A stretch of DNA of 64,000 bases from Geomesophilobacter sediminis (GTDB lineage: Bacteria; Desulfobacterota; Desulfuromonadia; Geobacterales; Geobacteraceae), in NCBI RefSeq assembly GCF_016458275.1, contig NZ_JAEMHM010000008.1, positions 186,001 to 250,000 on the forward strand, in the 5' to 3' direction. A program made the translations under genes and the position numbers. The notes under the pieces were generated by a model, which saw only the letters and a program-made list of their open reading frames with translations, was not told the DNA's origin and made no database searches. This document shows positions 7,790 to 16,502 of the stretch, in pieces. How positions within the stretch are numbered: the first letter of the stretch is position 1; each line of letters begins with the position of its first letter.

Positions 7790-9646
7790 ATGCTCAGCAA
7801 TTTCAGGATAGGGACCCGCCTTCTGGCCGGGTTCGGCGTAGTGGTGCTGTTTCTTCTGGTGATGGGGATCGTCTCCCTGAGAAACATCTCGGAGCAGCGG
7901 ACACTCCTCGCTGAGTTCCACGAGCACCCCTTCACGGTGTCCAACTCGATGCGCCGCGCCGAGTTGAACATCTTGATGATGCATCGGGGGATGAAAGACG
8001 TCGTGTTGTACGGCGACGACCCGCGGGAGCTCGAAAACGCGGTACGCAAGATCGACGAGTCCGAGGCTATCGTCTACCAGGAACTGGCCCTGGTCCGGGA
8101 GCGCTTCCTCGGAGACCAGGCGAAGGTCGACGAGATCAAAACGATGATGGACCAGTGGAAGGGAGTCCGCGCCAAGACGATCGCCCTGGTGCGCGCCCAC
8201 CGCACCGCCGAGGCGATTGCCTGGCACAAGGCCTATGCCCGCGACACCGTCGACCGGATCGTCGAAGACGCGAAAGAGGTGGTGAAATTCGCCTACGCGC
8301 GCGCCAACCAGTTCATCGAGGAGTCGACGCAGACCCAGAAAAATGCCTACCTGACCGGCGTCCTCCTTACCATCGTCGCCGTTCTCACCGCGATCGGCAC
8401 CGCCGTCGCCATCACCGCCTCCATCATCCGTCCCATCAACCAGGCCGCCGACGCCGCCCAGCGGCTGGCAACCGGGGACCTCTCGGTCGAGGTGGAGAGC
8501 GCCGGCCGGGACGAGGCGGGACAGATGCTGCGCGCCACCCGGAGCATGACCGAGTCGCTGCGCCGGATGGGGGAAACCGCCAACCGGATCGCCCAGGGGG
8601 ACCTCTCGGTCGATGTGGTGCCCCGCTCGGAACATGACGTTCTCGGCCTGGCCATGCAGGGGATGGTGGCTTCGCTGCGGCTGACCGCGTCTCTCGCCGA
8701 CCGGATCGCGGCGGGGGATCTCACCGTGGAGATCGCACCGAAATCGGACAAGGACCAACTCGGCGCATCGCTTGCCACCATGACCCGCAACCTCAGGGAG
8801 CTGAACCGTGACATCGGGGAGTGCGTCGGGGTACTCAGCACCTCCGCCGGGGAGATCCTGACCACGGTGAGCGAGTTCGCCTCGACCTCCTCGGAAACCG
8901 CCTCCGCCATCAGCGAGACCAACGCCACGGTCCAGGAGGTGCGCCAGACCACCGACCTCGCCTCGCAAAAGTCCAAGCAGGTCTACGAGAGCTCGCAAAA
9001 CGCCGTCGCGGTCGCGCGCACCGGCAAACGCTCGGTGGAGGACGCCATCGAGGGGATGCGCAGCATCGACGACCGGATGAGCTTCATCGCCGAGCGGATC
9101 GTGAACCTGAGCGAGCAAAGCCAGGCGATCGGGGAGATCATCGCCACCGTGGGGGATCTGGCGGAACAGTCGAACCTCCTTGCGGTGAATGCCGCCATCG
9201 AGGCGGCCAAGGCCGGCGAGCACGGCAAGGGTTTCGCGGTGGTAGCCCAGGAGGTGAAGAACCTCGCCACCCAGTCCAAGCAGGCGACCGCCCAGGTGCG
9301 CAACATCCTGGGCTACATCCAGAAGGCGACCACCGCCGCCGTTCTCGCCACCGAGCAGGGGAGCAAGGCGGTGGAGAGCGGGGTGCGCCAGTCCGGGGAG
9401 GCCGGGGAGGCGATCCGGCTTTTGGCCCAGAGCATCGAGGAGGCTTCCAACTCCACGCTGCAGATCGTCACCTCCACCCAGGAGCAGGCGGTGGGGATGG
9501 ACCAGATCGCCATCGCCATCCAGAGCATCAACCAGGCGGGCAGCCAGAACGTCGAGGGGAGCCGGCAGATCGAGACCGCGGCGCGCAACCTCTACGACCT
9601 GAACCAGAAGCTGCAGCAGCTGGTAAGCCGGTTCAAGGTGGCATGA
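7790..9646 (+). CDS. Methyl-accepting chemotaxis protein with several HAMP units (WspA-like position)
   Basis: The 618-residue receptor has a first membrane segment (LLAGFGVVVLFLLVMGIVSL), a periplasmic four-helix-bundle sensor (about 35-190, with MMHRGMKDVVLYGDDPRELE), a second membrane segment (about 190-210), then HAMP-like units with the repeated phrases RLATGDLSVEV, RIAQGDLSVDV and RIAAGDLTVEI. The cytoplasmic hairpin tip is recognisable from EQSNLLAVNAAIEAAKAGE. The ATG at 7790 is chosen because the sequence before it has no receptor features and GGGGGAA precedes it. The chained HAMPs are longer than in classical WspA. Confidence 0.93.
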   Translation: MLSNFRIGTRLLAGFGVVVLFLLVMGIVSLRNISEQRTLLAEFHEHPFTVSNSMRRAELNILMMHRGMKDVVLYGDDPRELENAVRKIDESEAIVYQELALVRERFLGDQAKVDEIKTMMDQWKGVRAKTIALVRAHRTAEAIAWHKAYARDTVDRIVEDAKEVVKFAYARANQFIEESTQTQKNAYLTGVLLTIVAVLTAIGTAVAITASIIRPINQAADAAQRLATGDLSVEVESAGRDEAGQMLRATRSMTESLRRMGETANRIAQGDLSVDVVPRSEHDVLGLAMQGMVASLRLTASLADRIAAGDLTVEIAPKSDKDQLGASLATMTRNLRELNRDIGECVGVLSTSAGEILTTVSEFASTSSETASAISETNATVQEVRQTTDLASQKSKQVYESSQNAVAVARTGKRSVEDAIEGMRSIDDRMSFIAERIVNLSEQSQAIGEIIATVGDLAEQSNLLAVNAAIEAAKAGEHGKGFAVVAQEVKNLATQSKQATAQVRNILGYIQKATTAAVLATEQGSKAVESGVRQSGEAGEAIRLLAQSIEEASNSTLQIVTSTQEQAVGMDQIAIAIQSINQAGSQNVEGSRQIETAARNLYDLNQKLQQLVSRFKVA

Positions 9647-9685
9647 CCGGTTCTTCCCGTGCCATAACGCCGGCAGGAGGCTCCC

Positions 9686-11992
9686 ATGGGAGTTGACGGC
9701 GCCGATCTCTTGCAACGGCTCCTGGTGATCTTCCAGGGGGAGGCGGAGGACCACCTGCGCGCGCTCAACTCCCTTTTGGAGGCGCTGGGCCAGGAGGAGG
9801 ACCCGGCGGCGCGCAAGCCGCTTTTGGAGAGCCTCTCCCGCCGGATGCACACCCTGAAGGGGGCCGCCCATGCGGTGAATCTCCTGGACGTGGCCGAGGT
9901 CTGCCAGGTGCTGGAGAGCATCCTGGCCGACGTGAAGCGCGGCGATATGGAGTTCTCCGCGCCGCTTTTGGACCGGCTGCAGCGCGAGGTGCAGGGGTTG
10001 GAACAGGGGATATTCCCCGGCCCACCGGGCGCCTTTGGGGCGCCGGGTATGGCTGCCGCGCCGGTCGAGGATCCCATCGTTCCCCCTGCCGAGGCTCCCG
10101 AAGCAGCGCCGTCCACCTTCCTCCCGGCGGCAAAGCCCCCCGCCTCGGAGCCCCCCGCCTCGGAGCCCGTATCCCCGCCGCCGGTCGAGCCGATCGCTTC
10201 CCGCGCGACCCCGGTGGAACCCCCGCTTCCGGCTGGGCAGCCGCAGCCGGTGCGGAGCGCGCCGGTCGAGACGGTCCGGGTGCCGGTCCCGCTTCTGGAG
10301 CAGCTCCTGCTGCAGGCCGAGGAACTCGTGTCGGCGAAGCTGATGGTTTCTTCGCTGGTGGAGGGACTTGGCGAACTTTCCCGGAACATCGCCCTGCGTG
10401 CCGACCAGCGCGCCCGTGCCGAGGCGCTGGCCCGCAGCGGTCCGGCAGAGGGGACGCCGGCCGCCCTGGCGCAGCTGATTCGTGAACAGCTGGAGCGGGA
10501 GAGCCGTCTCGGCCAGCGCCTGCAGAGCCTGACCCAGAAGGGGCAGGCAAGCCTGTGGGCCCTGGGGGGGATGGTGGACACCCTTTTGGGGGACGTCAAG
10601 GAGCTGCAACTGCTCCCCTTTACCTCCGTCGTGGAGAGTTTCCCGCGGCTGGTACGCGAGCTTTGCGCCGAACTGGGCAAGGAGGCGGATCTCCACCTGC
10701 GGGGGGGCGAGCTCGAGGTCGACCGGCGCATCCTCGCCGAGCTGAAAGAGCCGCTTTTGCACCTGGTGCGCAACATCCTGGACCACGGCATCGAGCCCCC
10801 CGCCGAGCGCCGGGAGCGTGGGAAGCCGGCCCGGGGGCGGGTGACCATCGCGCTGCGGCATTTAGACGGCAACCGCGCCGAGATCGAGGTGACCGACGAC
10901 GGCGCCGGGATCGATCCGGCCCGGGTGAAGGGGGCCGCCCTGCGCCAGGAGCTGATCACCGAGGCGGAGGCGGCCGCGCTTTCCGACGCCGAGGCGCTGA
11001 ACCTCATCTTCGAATCCGGGCTTTCCACGAGCTCGATGATCACGAGCATCTCGGGCCGCGGCCTCGGGTGCGCCATCGTCCGGGAGTCCCTGGAAAAGCT
11101 CGGCGGGCACGCGGCGGTGGTCTCTCAGATCGGTACCGGGACCGTGTTCCGGCTGGTGCTCCCGTTGAACTTCGCCATGATGGACGCCCTGCTCGTGGAG
11201 GTTTCCGGGCGCCAGGCGCTGATCCCGTCGTCGAGCGTCCGGCTCACCTGCCGGGTTTCGGCCGCCGAGGTGAAGGGGGTTGAAAACCGTGAGACCGTGA
11301 CGGTCGAGGGGGAGGTCCTGTCGCTGGCCCGGCTGGCGCGCATCCTGGAACTCCCCGAGCCCGAGGACGACCCGCCGCTGCATCAGGTGGTGGTGCTCGA
11401 CGCCGCGGAGCGGCGCATCGCCCTTGCCGTGGACGCCATCTTCGGGGTGCAGGAGATCCTGGCCAAGCCCCTGGGGCCCCAGCTCTCCCGGGTGCGCAAC
11501 GTTGCCGGGGCGACCGTTTTGGGCAACGGGCAGGTGGTGCCGATCCTCAACGTGAACGACCTGTTCCGCTCGGCGCTTACCGCCGCCCAGGCGAAGGCCC
11601 AGCCGCTTTCCGGGCGCGGCAAGGCGCGCCAGCTCTCGGTCCTTGTTGCCGAGGACTCGATCACCTCGCGCACCCTGCTCAAGAACATCCTGGAGGGAGC
11701 GGGGTTTGCGGTGCGGACCGCGGTGGACGGCTCGGACGCGCTGGCGCTGGTCAAAAGCGAAGAATTCGATATTGTCGTGTCCGACGTCGAGATGCCGCGG
11801 ATGGACGGCTTCCAGCTCACCGCCGCGATCCGGGGTGACCAACGGCTGGCCGAGCTCCCGGTCATCCTGGTCACCGGCCTTGAGTCGCGCGAGGACCGGG
11901 AGCGGGGGATCGACGTCGGGGCGAACGCCTACCTGGTCAAGAGCAGCTTCGACCAGGGGGGGCTCGTGGAAGTGATCCGGAAACTCAGCTGA
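9686..11992 (+). CDS. Hybrid CheA histidine kinase with C-terminal receiver (WspE-like)
   Basis: Domains in order over 768 residues: an Hpt domain with the phospho-acceptor in RMHTLKGAAHAV (about residue 55), a Pro/Ala-rich linker (110-190), dimerisation and ATPase regions with HLVRNILDHGIE, DDGAGID and GRGLGCAIV, a CheW-like regulatory domain (about 490-620), and a receiver (VLVAEDSITSRTLLK, SDVEMPRMDGF, phospho-Asp about residue 700). The CheA-REC fusion is the hallmark of WspE. The receiver may act as phosphate sink or intermediate. GGAGG is positioned before the ATG. Confidence 0.93.
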   Translation: MGVDGADLLQRLLVIFQGEAEDHLRALNSLLEALGQEEDPAARKPLLESLSRRMHTLKGAAHAVNLLDVAEVCQVLESILADVKRGDMEFSAPLLDRLQREVQGLEQGIFPGPPGAFGAPGMAAAPVEDPIVPPAEAPEAAPSTFLPAAKPPASEPPASEPVSPPPVEPIASRATPVEPPLPAGQPQPVRSAPVETVRVPVPLLEQLLLQAEELVSAKLMVSSLVEGLGELSRNIALRADQRARAEALARSGPAEGTPAALAQLIREQLERESRLGQRLQSLTQKGQASLWALGGMVDTLLGDVKELQLLPFTSVVESFPRLVRELCAELGKEADLHLRGGELEVDRRILAELKEPLLHLVRNILDHGIEPPAERRERGKPARGRVTIALRHLDGNRAEIEVTDDGAGIDPARVKGAALRQELITEAEAAALSDAEALNLIFESGLSTSSMITSISGRGLGCAIVRESLEKLGGHAAVVSQIGTGTVFRLVLPLNFAMMDALLVEVSGRQALIPSSSVRLTCRVSAAEVKGVENRETVTVEGEVLSLARLARILELPEPEDDPPLHQVVVLDAAERRIALAVDAIFGVQEILAKPLGPQLSRVRNVAGATVLGNGQVVPILNVNDLFRSALTAAQAKAQPLSGRGKARQLSVLVAEDSITSRTLLKNILEGAGFAVRTAVDGSDALALVKSEEFDIVVSDVEMPRMDGFQLTAAIRGDQRLAELPVILVTGLESREDRERGIDVGANAYLVKSSFDQGGLVEVIRKLS

Positions 11993-12005
11993 AGGGGTAC
12001 GTGCG

Positions 12006-13055
12006 GTGATCCGAGTTTTGGTCGTGGAAGATTCGATGACGGTTCGGCAGGCCTTGGTGGAGATCTTCGGGTCGGATCCGGAGCTGTGCGTGGTCGGCAC
12101 CGCCGGAACCGGTGAGGAGGCGGTGCGCCAGGCGCAGTCGCTCAAGCCGGACGTCATTACCATGGACATCAAGATGCCGGGGATGGACGGTTTCGAGGCC
12201 ACCCGGGCCATCATGTCCAGTGCTCCGGCCCCGATCGTCATCGTGAGCGGCAAGGTCGACCCCAAGGATTCGGGGACCCTGTTCCGGATGATGGAGGCGG
12301 GGGCGCTCATGGTGCTTCCCAAGCCGGCCCCGGTGGGAGATCCCGACTTTGCCGACTCGGTGGCGCGGCTGATCCGCAACGTGAAGCTCATGAGCGAGAT
12401 CAAGGTGGTGCGCCGCATCCCGTCCCGCGACGCTGCCCCGCTGGCTCCTCCTCCGCTGCTGCGCCCCGCCCCGGCGCTGCGGCCGCGGGTGATCGCCATC
12501 GGCGCCTCCGCCGGCGGTCCGCCGCTTTTGCAGCGGATCCTCTCCCGGCTGCAACCCCCGTTTGCGGCGCCGATCCTCATCGTGCAGCACATGACCGAAG
12601 GGTTCACCGAGAACTTCGCGAGCTGGCTCGCCCAGAGCGCGCGGCTGCCGGTCCGTCTGGCCGAACAGGGGGGAGCGATGCTCCCCGGCACCGTCTACAT
12701 CGCGCCGGACGGCTACCACCTGGAGGTTGCCGGCGACCGGCTTTCCTTGAGCAGCGCCCCTCCCGAGAACGGGCTGCGCCCCGCGGTGGCGCGCCTTTTC
12801 CGCTCGGTCGCCGAGCAGTTCGGCCGGCAGGCGGCCGGGGTGCTTCTGACCGGGATGGGGCGCGACGGCGCCGCCGAGCTCAAGCTGATGCGGGATCGCG
12901 GGGGGCTCACCGTGGTCCAGGACCGGGAAAGCGCGGTGGTGTACGGGATGCCGGGCGAGGCGCTCCGCCTCGACGCGGCCGACTACGTCCTGCCTCCCGA
13001 GGAGATCATCGCCCTGCTCGAACGGCTGGGTGGGAAGGAGCCGGGCTATGTCTGA
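12006..13055 (+). CDS. CheB methylesterase response regulator (WspF-like)
   Basis: The N-terminal receiver (VLVVEDSMTVRQALVEIF, phospho-Asp in TMDIKMPGMDGF) is joined by a Pro-rich linker to the methylesterase domain with the catalytic serine in GASAGGPP, histidine in VQHMTEGF and aspartate in GMGRDGA. Phosphorylation by the adjacent CheA would activate demethylation of the receptor. It begins at GTG 12006, 13 bases after the kinase stop. Its 349 residues are normal for CheB. Confidence 0.94.
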   Translation: MIRVLVVEDSMTVRQALVEIFGSDPELCVVGTAGTGEEAVRQAQSLKPDVITMDIKMPGMDGFEATRAIMSSAPAPIVIVSGKVDPKDSGTLFRMMEAGALMVLPKPAPVGDPDFADSVARLIRNVKLMSEIKVVRRIPSRDAAPLAPPPLLRPAPALRPRVIAIGASAGGPPLLQRILSRLQPPFAAPILIVQHMTEGFTENFASWLAQSARLPVRLAEQGGAMLPGTVYIAPDGYHLEVAGDRLSLSSAPPENGLRPAVARLFRSVAEQFGRQAAGVLLTGMGRDGAAELKLMRDRGGLTVVQDRESAVVYGMPGEALRLDAADYVLPPEEIIALLERLGGKEPGYV

Positions 13056-14415
13056 CGCCGAAACGATCCGGGACGGACACCGGGGGCACCGGATTCTCAT
13101 CGTCGACGACAGCCCGACCCAGGCGCGGCTCCTCGAGTACATCCTCATGGAGAACGGCTACGAGGTGGCCATCGCCCAGAACGGACGCCTGGCGCTGGAG
13201 CGGATCCTGGAGACCCGCCCCGACCTCGTCGTCTCCGACATCCTGATGCCCGAGATGGACGGGTTCGAGCTTTGCCGGCGGGTCCGCGAGACGGACGCGG
13301 TGCAAAGCACGCCGATCATCCTTTTAACCCTGCTCAACAACCCCGCCGACGTCCTGCACTCCCTGGAGGCCGGGGCGACCCATTTCATTTCCAAGCCCTA
13401 CAACGCCGAGCTTCTCCTGTCCCGGATCGCCGCCACCCTCAAGTCGGGGGCGGTCTGCTACGACGGCGGCGACGAGGCTCCCATCGAGGTGCCGTACCGG
13501 GGCCAGCGCTACCGCGTCAGCGCTCCCCGCGAACAGATCGTCGATTTTCTCCTCTCCACCTACGAGACGGCGGTGGAGAAGAACCGGGAACTCCTCAACG
13601 CCAAGAAGTCGCTGTGGCTTTTGAACCGGGAGCTGGAGCAGCGGGTCGAAGAGCGGTCGGCCGCGCTGCAGGCCGAGACCACCGAGCGGCTCCTGGCCCT
13701 GGAGGAGCTGCGCCGCAAGGACGAGGTCCTCATGCAGCAAAGCCGCCAGGCGGCGCTCGGGGAGATGATCGGCAACATCGCCCACCAGTGGCGCCAGCCG
13801 CTGAACGCGGTCGGGCTTCTGGTCCAGGACATTTCGCTTTGCCACGAGTGCGGCGGGTTCACCGACGAATACCTGCAGACCACCACCGAGAAGATCATGG
13901 AGATCATCCGGCACATGTCGCAGACCATCGACGATTTCCGCAACTTCTTCATGCCCGACAAGGAAAAGGTGCCGTTTTGCGTCGCCGACGTCGTGGCGCG
14001 CGCGCTTTCCCTGGTGGAGGGAGCCTTCCTCGCCAAGGGCATCGAGGTCGACGTGGTGGGGAGGCCCGACGCAGTGATCCTGGGCTATCCCAACGAATTC
14101 TCCCAGGTGCTGCTCAACATCCTGTCCAACGCCCGGGACGCGTTCCTGGACAATCCGCACGGCGAGCCCCGCATCGTGGTCCAGACTGAGACCACGCCGG
14201 AAGGGCGGGTGGTTTTGAAGATCGCTGACAACGCCGGGGGGATTCCCGAAGAGGTGATCGGGAGGATCTTCGAGCCGTATTTCACCACCAAGGAAGAGGG
14301 GCAGGGGACCGGGGTCGGTCTCTACATGGCCAAGAACATCATCGAAAAGAACATGAACGGCTCCCTTACCGTGCGCAACGTCGGGGGCGGGGCCGAATTC
14401 ACCATTGAGGTGTGA
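13048..14415 (+). CDS. Receiver-histidine kinase fusion, possible output of the Wsp-like system
   Basis: Residues about 12-130 form a receiver ([32 protein letters not shown]). A coiled-coil linker ([16 protein letters not shown]) leads to a kinase core with phospho-acceptor helix [14 protein letters not shown] and ATPase motifs [20 protein letters not shown] and [12 protein letters not shown]. There is no sensor domain, so the input is probably phosphorylation of the receiver by the operon CheA. ATG at 13048 follows GAAGGAG and overlaps cheB by eight bases. In Wsp systems this place is taken by a GGDEF regulator. Confidence 0.9.
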   Translation: MSDAETIRDGHRGHRILIVDDSPTQARLLEYILMENGYEVAIAQNGRLALERILETRPDLVVSDILMPEMDGFELCRRVRETDAVQSTPIILLTLLNNPADVLHSLEAGATHFISKPYNAELLLSRIAATLKSGAVCYDGGDEAPIEVPYRGQRYRVSAPREQIVDFLLSTYETAVEKNRELLNAKKSLWLLNRELEQRVEERSAALQAETTERLLALEELRRKDEVLMQQSRQAALGEMIGNIAHQWRQPLNAVGLLVQDISLCHECGGFTDEYLQTTTEKIMEIIRHMSQTIDDFRNFFMPDKEKVPFCVADVVARALSLVEGAFLAKGIEVDVVGRPDAVILGYPNEFSQVLLNILSNARDAFLDNPHGEPRIVVQTETTPEGRVVLKIADNAGGIPEEVIGRIFEPYFTTKEEGQGTGVGLYMAKNIIEKNMNGSLTVRNVGGGAEFTIEV

Positions 14416-14416
14416 C

Positions 14417-15937
14417 ATGGAGCTGCGCCAGGCGGCAAAAGACGAGCTGAAGCTGTTGTACGTGGAGGACGAGCCGGTTACCCGGGAGGCCGTCTGCGGC
14501 CTGATCCGGAGGAAGTTCCCCGCGTTGGACATCGTGACCGCCGCCAACGGCAAGGAGGGGCTGCAGCGGTTCCGGGAAATCCAGCCCGACCTGGTGGTGA
14601 CCGACGTCAAGATGCCGCAGATGCACGGCATCGAGATGTCCCGCACCATGAAGCAGGAAAGGCCCGACGTCCCCGTCATCGTCACCTCGGCCCACAGCGA
14701 TCTCGACTACCTGATCGAGGCGATCGAGATCGGCATCAGCCGCTACGTCATGAAGCCGATCGACAAGGACAAGCTCTTCGGGAGCATCCGGGCCTGCATC
14801 TCGGAAATCCTTCTGAAACGGCAGGTCCGCGAGCAGCAGGAGTTCATCGAGAAACTGAAGAGCGCGGTGGAGCAGGGGCCGAGCATGGTGGTCCTCTTCG
14901 ACCGGGACGGGGCGATCGAGTACGTGAACCCGAAGTTCACCGAGGTGACCGGGTACACCCTGGAGGAGATCGTGGGGCGCCCGACCCTTTTCCTGGAGCC
15001 CGACTCGGTCCCCCCCGAGGTGATCCGCCAAATGTGGGAGAGCCTCAACGCGGGGCAGGCCTGGCGCGGCGAGTTCAAAAGCCGCCGGAAAAACGGGGAA
15101 GCCTACTGGGAATCGGTGTCGGTCGCGCCGATGCGCTACGGTGAAGCGACCGCGGCGCAGTACGTGGCGGTCAAGGAAGACATCACCGCCCGCAAGGAGG
15201 CCGAGCGCGAGATCGAACTTTTGAACCAGCGCCTGGAGGAGCGGGCCCGCGAGCTGGAAGAGGCGAACCGGGACCTGGAATCCTTCAGTTACACCGTCTC
15301 ACACGATCTGCGCACGCCGCTCACCAACATCAACGGCTACTGCCAGGTGATCCTGGAGCTCTTCTCGGAGGGGCTCAACGAGCAATGCCGGGACTTCATC
15401 CGGATCATGCTCACCGAGACCCTGAACATGAACAAGCTGATCAAGACCCTGCTCGACTTCGCCCGGGTGGCGCGCAAGGAGTTGAAACGGGAGCCGGTGG
15501 ATTTGAGCCAGATGGCGTGGGCGGTGGCGACCGAGTGCCGGATCCGGGAACCGGAGCGGAGCGTTACCTTCACCATCGCCGACGGGGTGAGCGTCGTGGC
15601 CGATGTCAACCTGATGCGCGTGGTGCTCACCAACCTGTTGAACAACGCCTTCAAATACACCGGGAGAAAGGAAGAGGCCCAGATCGAGTTCGGGAAGCTG
15701 GAGGGGGAGGAGACCGTTTTCTACGTGCGGGATAACGGGGCGGGGTTTGACATGACCGCGGCCGACAAGCTCTTCACGCCGTTTCAGCGGCTGCACTCGT
15801 CGGCCGACTTCAAAGGTACCGGGGTGGGGCTGGCGACGGTGCACCGCATCGTGCAGCGCCACGGGGGGAGGGTGTGGGCAACCGCGGAAGTCGACCGGGG
15901 GGCCACGTTCTTTTTCACTGTGGGGGATGAACATTGA
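14417..15937 (+). CDS. Receiver-PAS-histidine kinase fusion
   Basis: The 506-residue protein contains a receiver (LLYVEDEPVTREAVCGLI, TDVKMPQMHGIEM), a PAS domain (about 150-260, MVVLFDRDGAIEYVNPKFTE), a coiled coil and a HisKA/HATPase core with FSYTVSHDLRTPLTNINGY, NLLNNAFKYTG and GTGVGLATVHRIV. ATG 14417 lies next to the previous stop, so it is the last gene of the operon. No DNA-binding or GGDEF partner follows, so its own target must be encoded elsewhere. Its TGA stop runs directly into an octamer repeat array. Confidence 0.9.
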   Translation: MELRQAAKDELKLLYVEDEPVTREAVCGLIRRKFPALDIVTAANGKEGLQRFREIQPDLVVTDVKMPQMHGIEMSRTMKQERPDVPVIVTSAHSDLDYLIEAIEIGISRYVMKPIDKDKLFGSIRACISEILLKRQVREQQEFIEKLKSAVEQGPSMVVLFDRDGAIEYVNPKFTEVTGYTLEEIVGRPTLFLEPDSVPPEVIRQMWESLNAGQAWRGEFKSRRKNGEAYWESVSVAPMRYGEATAAQYVAVKEDITARKEAEREIELLNQRLEERARELEEANRDLESFSYTVSHDLRTPLTNINGYCQVILELFSEGLNEQCRDFIRIMLTETLNMNKLIKTLLDFARVARKELKREPVDLSQMAWAVATECRIREPERSVTFTIADGVSVVADVNLMRVVLTNLLNNAFKYTGRKEEAQIEFGKLEGEETVFYVRDNGAGFDMTAADKLFTPFQRLHSSADFKGTGVGLATVHRIVQRHGGRVWATAEVDRGATFFFTVGDEH

Positions 15938-16000
15938 CAATGAAACAATGAAACAATGAGACAATGAGACAATGAGACAATGAGACAATGAGACAATGCT
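15937..16000 (+). repeat. Octamer tandem array, eight copies of ACAATGAR
   Basis: Eight head-to-tail copies of ACAATGAA or ACAATGAG (the last is ACAATGCT) begin at the A of the upstream TGA stop. They end inside the TAG stop of the convergent four-helix-bundle gene. Copies of the same unit recur at 16449-16502 (inverted) and 21628-21651. Confidence 0.9.
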
Positions 16001-16397
16001 AAGTGGTGCTGGGGGGGAGGGAGTTGTTTGCAGCGTTTTTTCTAAAACGTGTTTTACGTAAGATGATGTACAGGATGGCAGCGAGTTCGTTTAGATCATT
16101 GAACAGACTATCAAATGCTTTGTCGTTGATATAATTTGTCTCTTTCAAAAGCCACAGCCAATATTTTGTTTCCTGCGACTCTTTATAAGGGATTGATACC
16201 TTTGCTGAAAGTTCCGCCCAGGATATCGCCCCGTTTGCCTCGGCTAAATTGGCTCCGATTAAGGTCCCCGATTTCAGTAATTGCTTCGACATCACATATT
16301 CCCTGTGTTCTTCCGTCAAGTGTCGGTACGCATTGACTATTCGAATAGCGAAGGCACAGGCTTTATCGTACGCAGGATTTTTTTTACCCCCACCCAT
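15999..16397 (-). CDS. Four-helix bundle protein of the 23S rRNA intervening-sequence (S23/IVP) family
   Basis: The 132-residue protein resembles small four-helix-bundle proteins first found inside 23S rRNA intervening sequences. Recognisable stretches are AFAIRIVNAY, SGTLIGANLAEANGA, and KESQETKYWLWLLKET. Function is not established; they are thought to bind nucleic acid or act as scaffolds. Codon use is more AT-rich than its neighbours. It is bracketed by octamer repeat arrays in opposite orientation, and its stop codon lies in one of them, which suggests it arrived as a small cassette. The start is ATG 16397. Confidence 0.8.
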   Translation of the reverse strand: MGGGKKNPAYDKACAFAIRIVNAYRHLTEEHREYVMSKQLLKSGTLIGANLAEANGAISWAELSAKVSIPYKESQETKYWLWLLKETNYINDKAFDSLFNDLNELAAILYIILRKTRFRKNAANNSLPPSTT

Positions 16398-16448
16398 ACG
16401 CCCTCCAATTTTTCAACGATCCTTGTAATGGCCTGACGCCTCTCCCGT

Positions 16449-16502
16449 CTCATTACCTATTGTTTCATTACCTATTGCCTATTGTTTCATTGTTTCATTG
16501 TT
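16449..16502 (-). repeat. Degenerate octamer array in inverted orientation
   Basis: Read on the minus strand the block contains ACAATGAA units twice and then decayed forms (GCAATAGG, GTAATGAA, GTAATGAG). It supplies the TGA stop of the M23 peptidase gene (16495-16497). It lies upstream of the four-helix-bundle gene. Confidence 0.75.

Noticed and set aside
7676-10861. Minus-strand open frame of over 1000 codons opposite the receptor and kinase genes
   Set aside because: It is a shadow of GC-rich coding sequence: composition is His/Arg/Gly/Leu-biased, has no domain, and the plus-strand proteins are clearly real.
15784-15996. Minus-strand peptides of the type SHCLIVSLSHC
   Set aside because: They are translations of the octamer array and have no ribosome site.
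15937-16000. CRISPR array
   Set aside because: Units are 8 bases, directly adjacent, with no spacers; no cas genes in the window.
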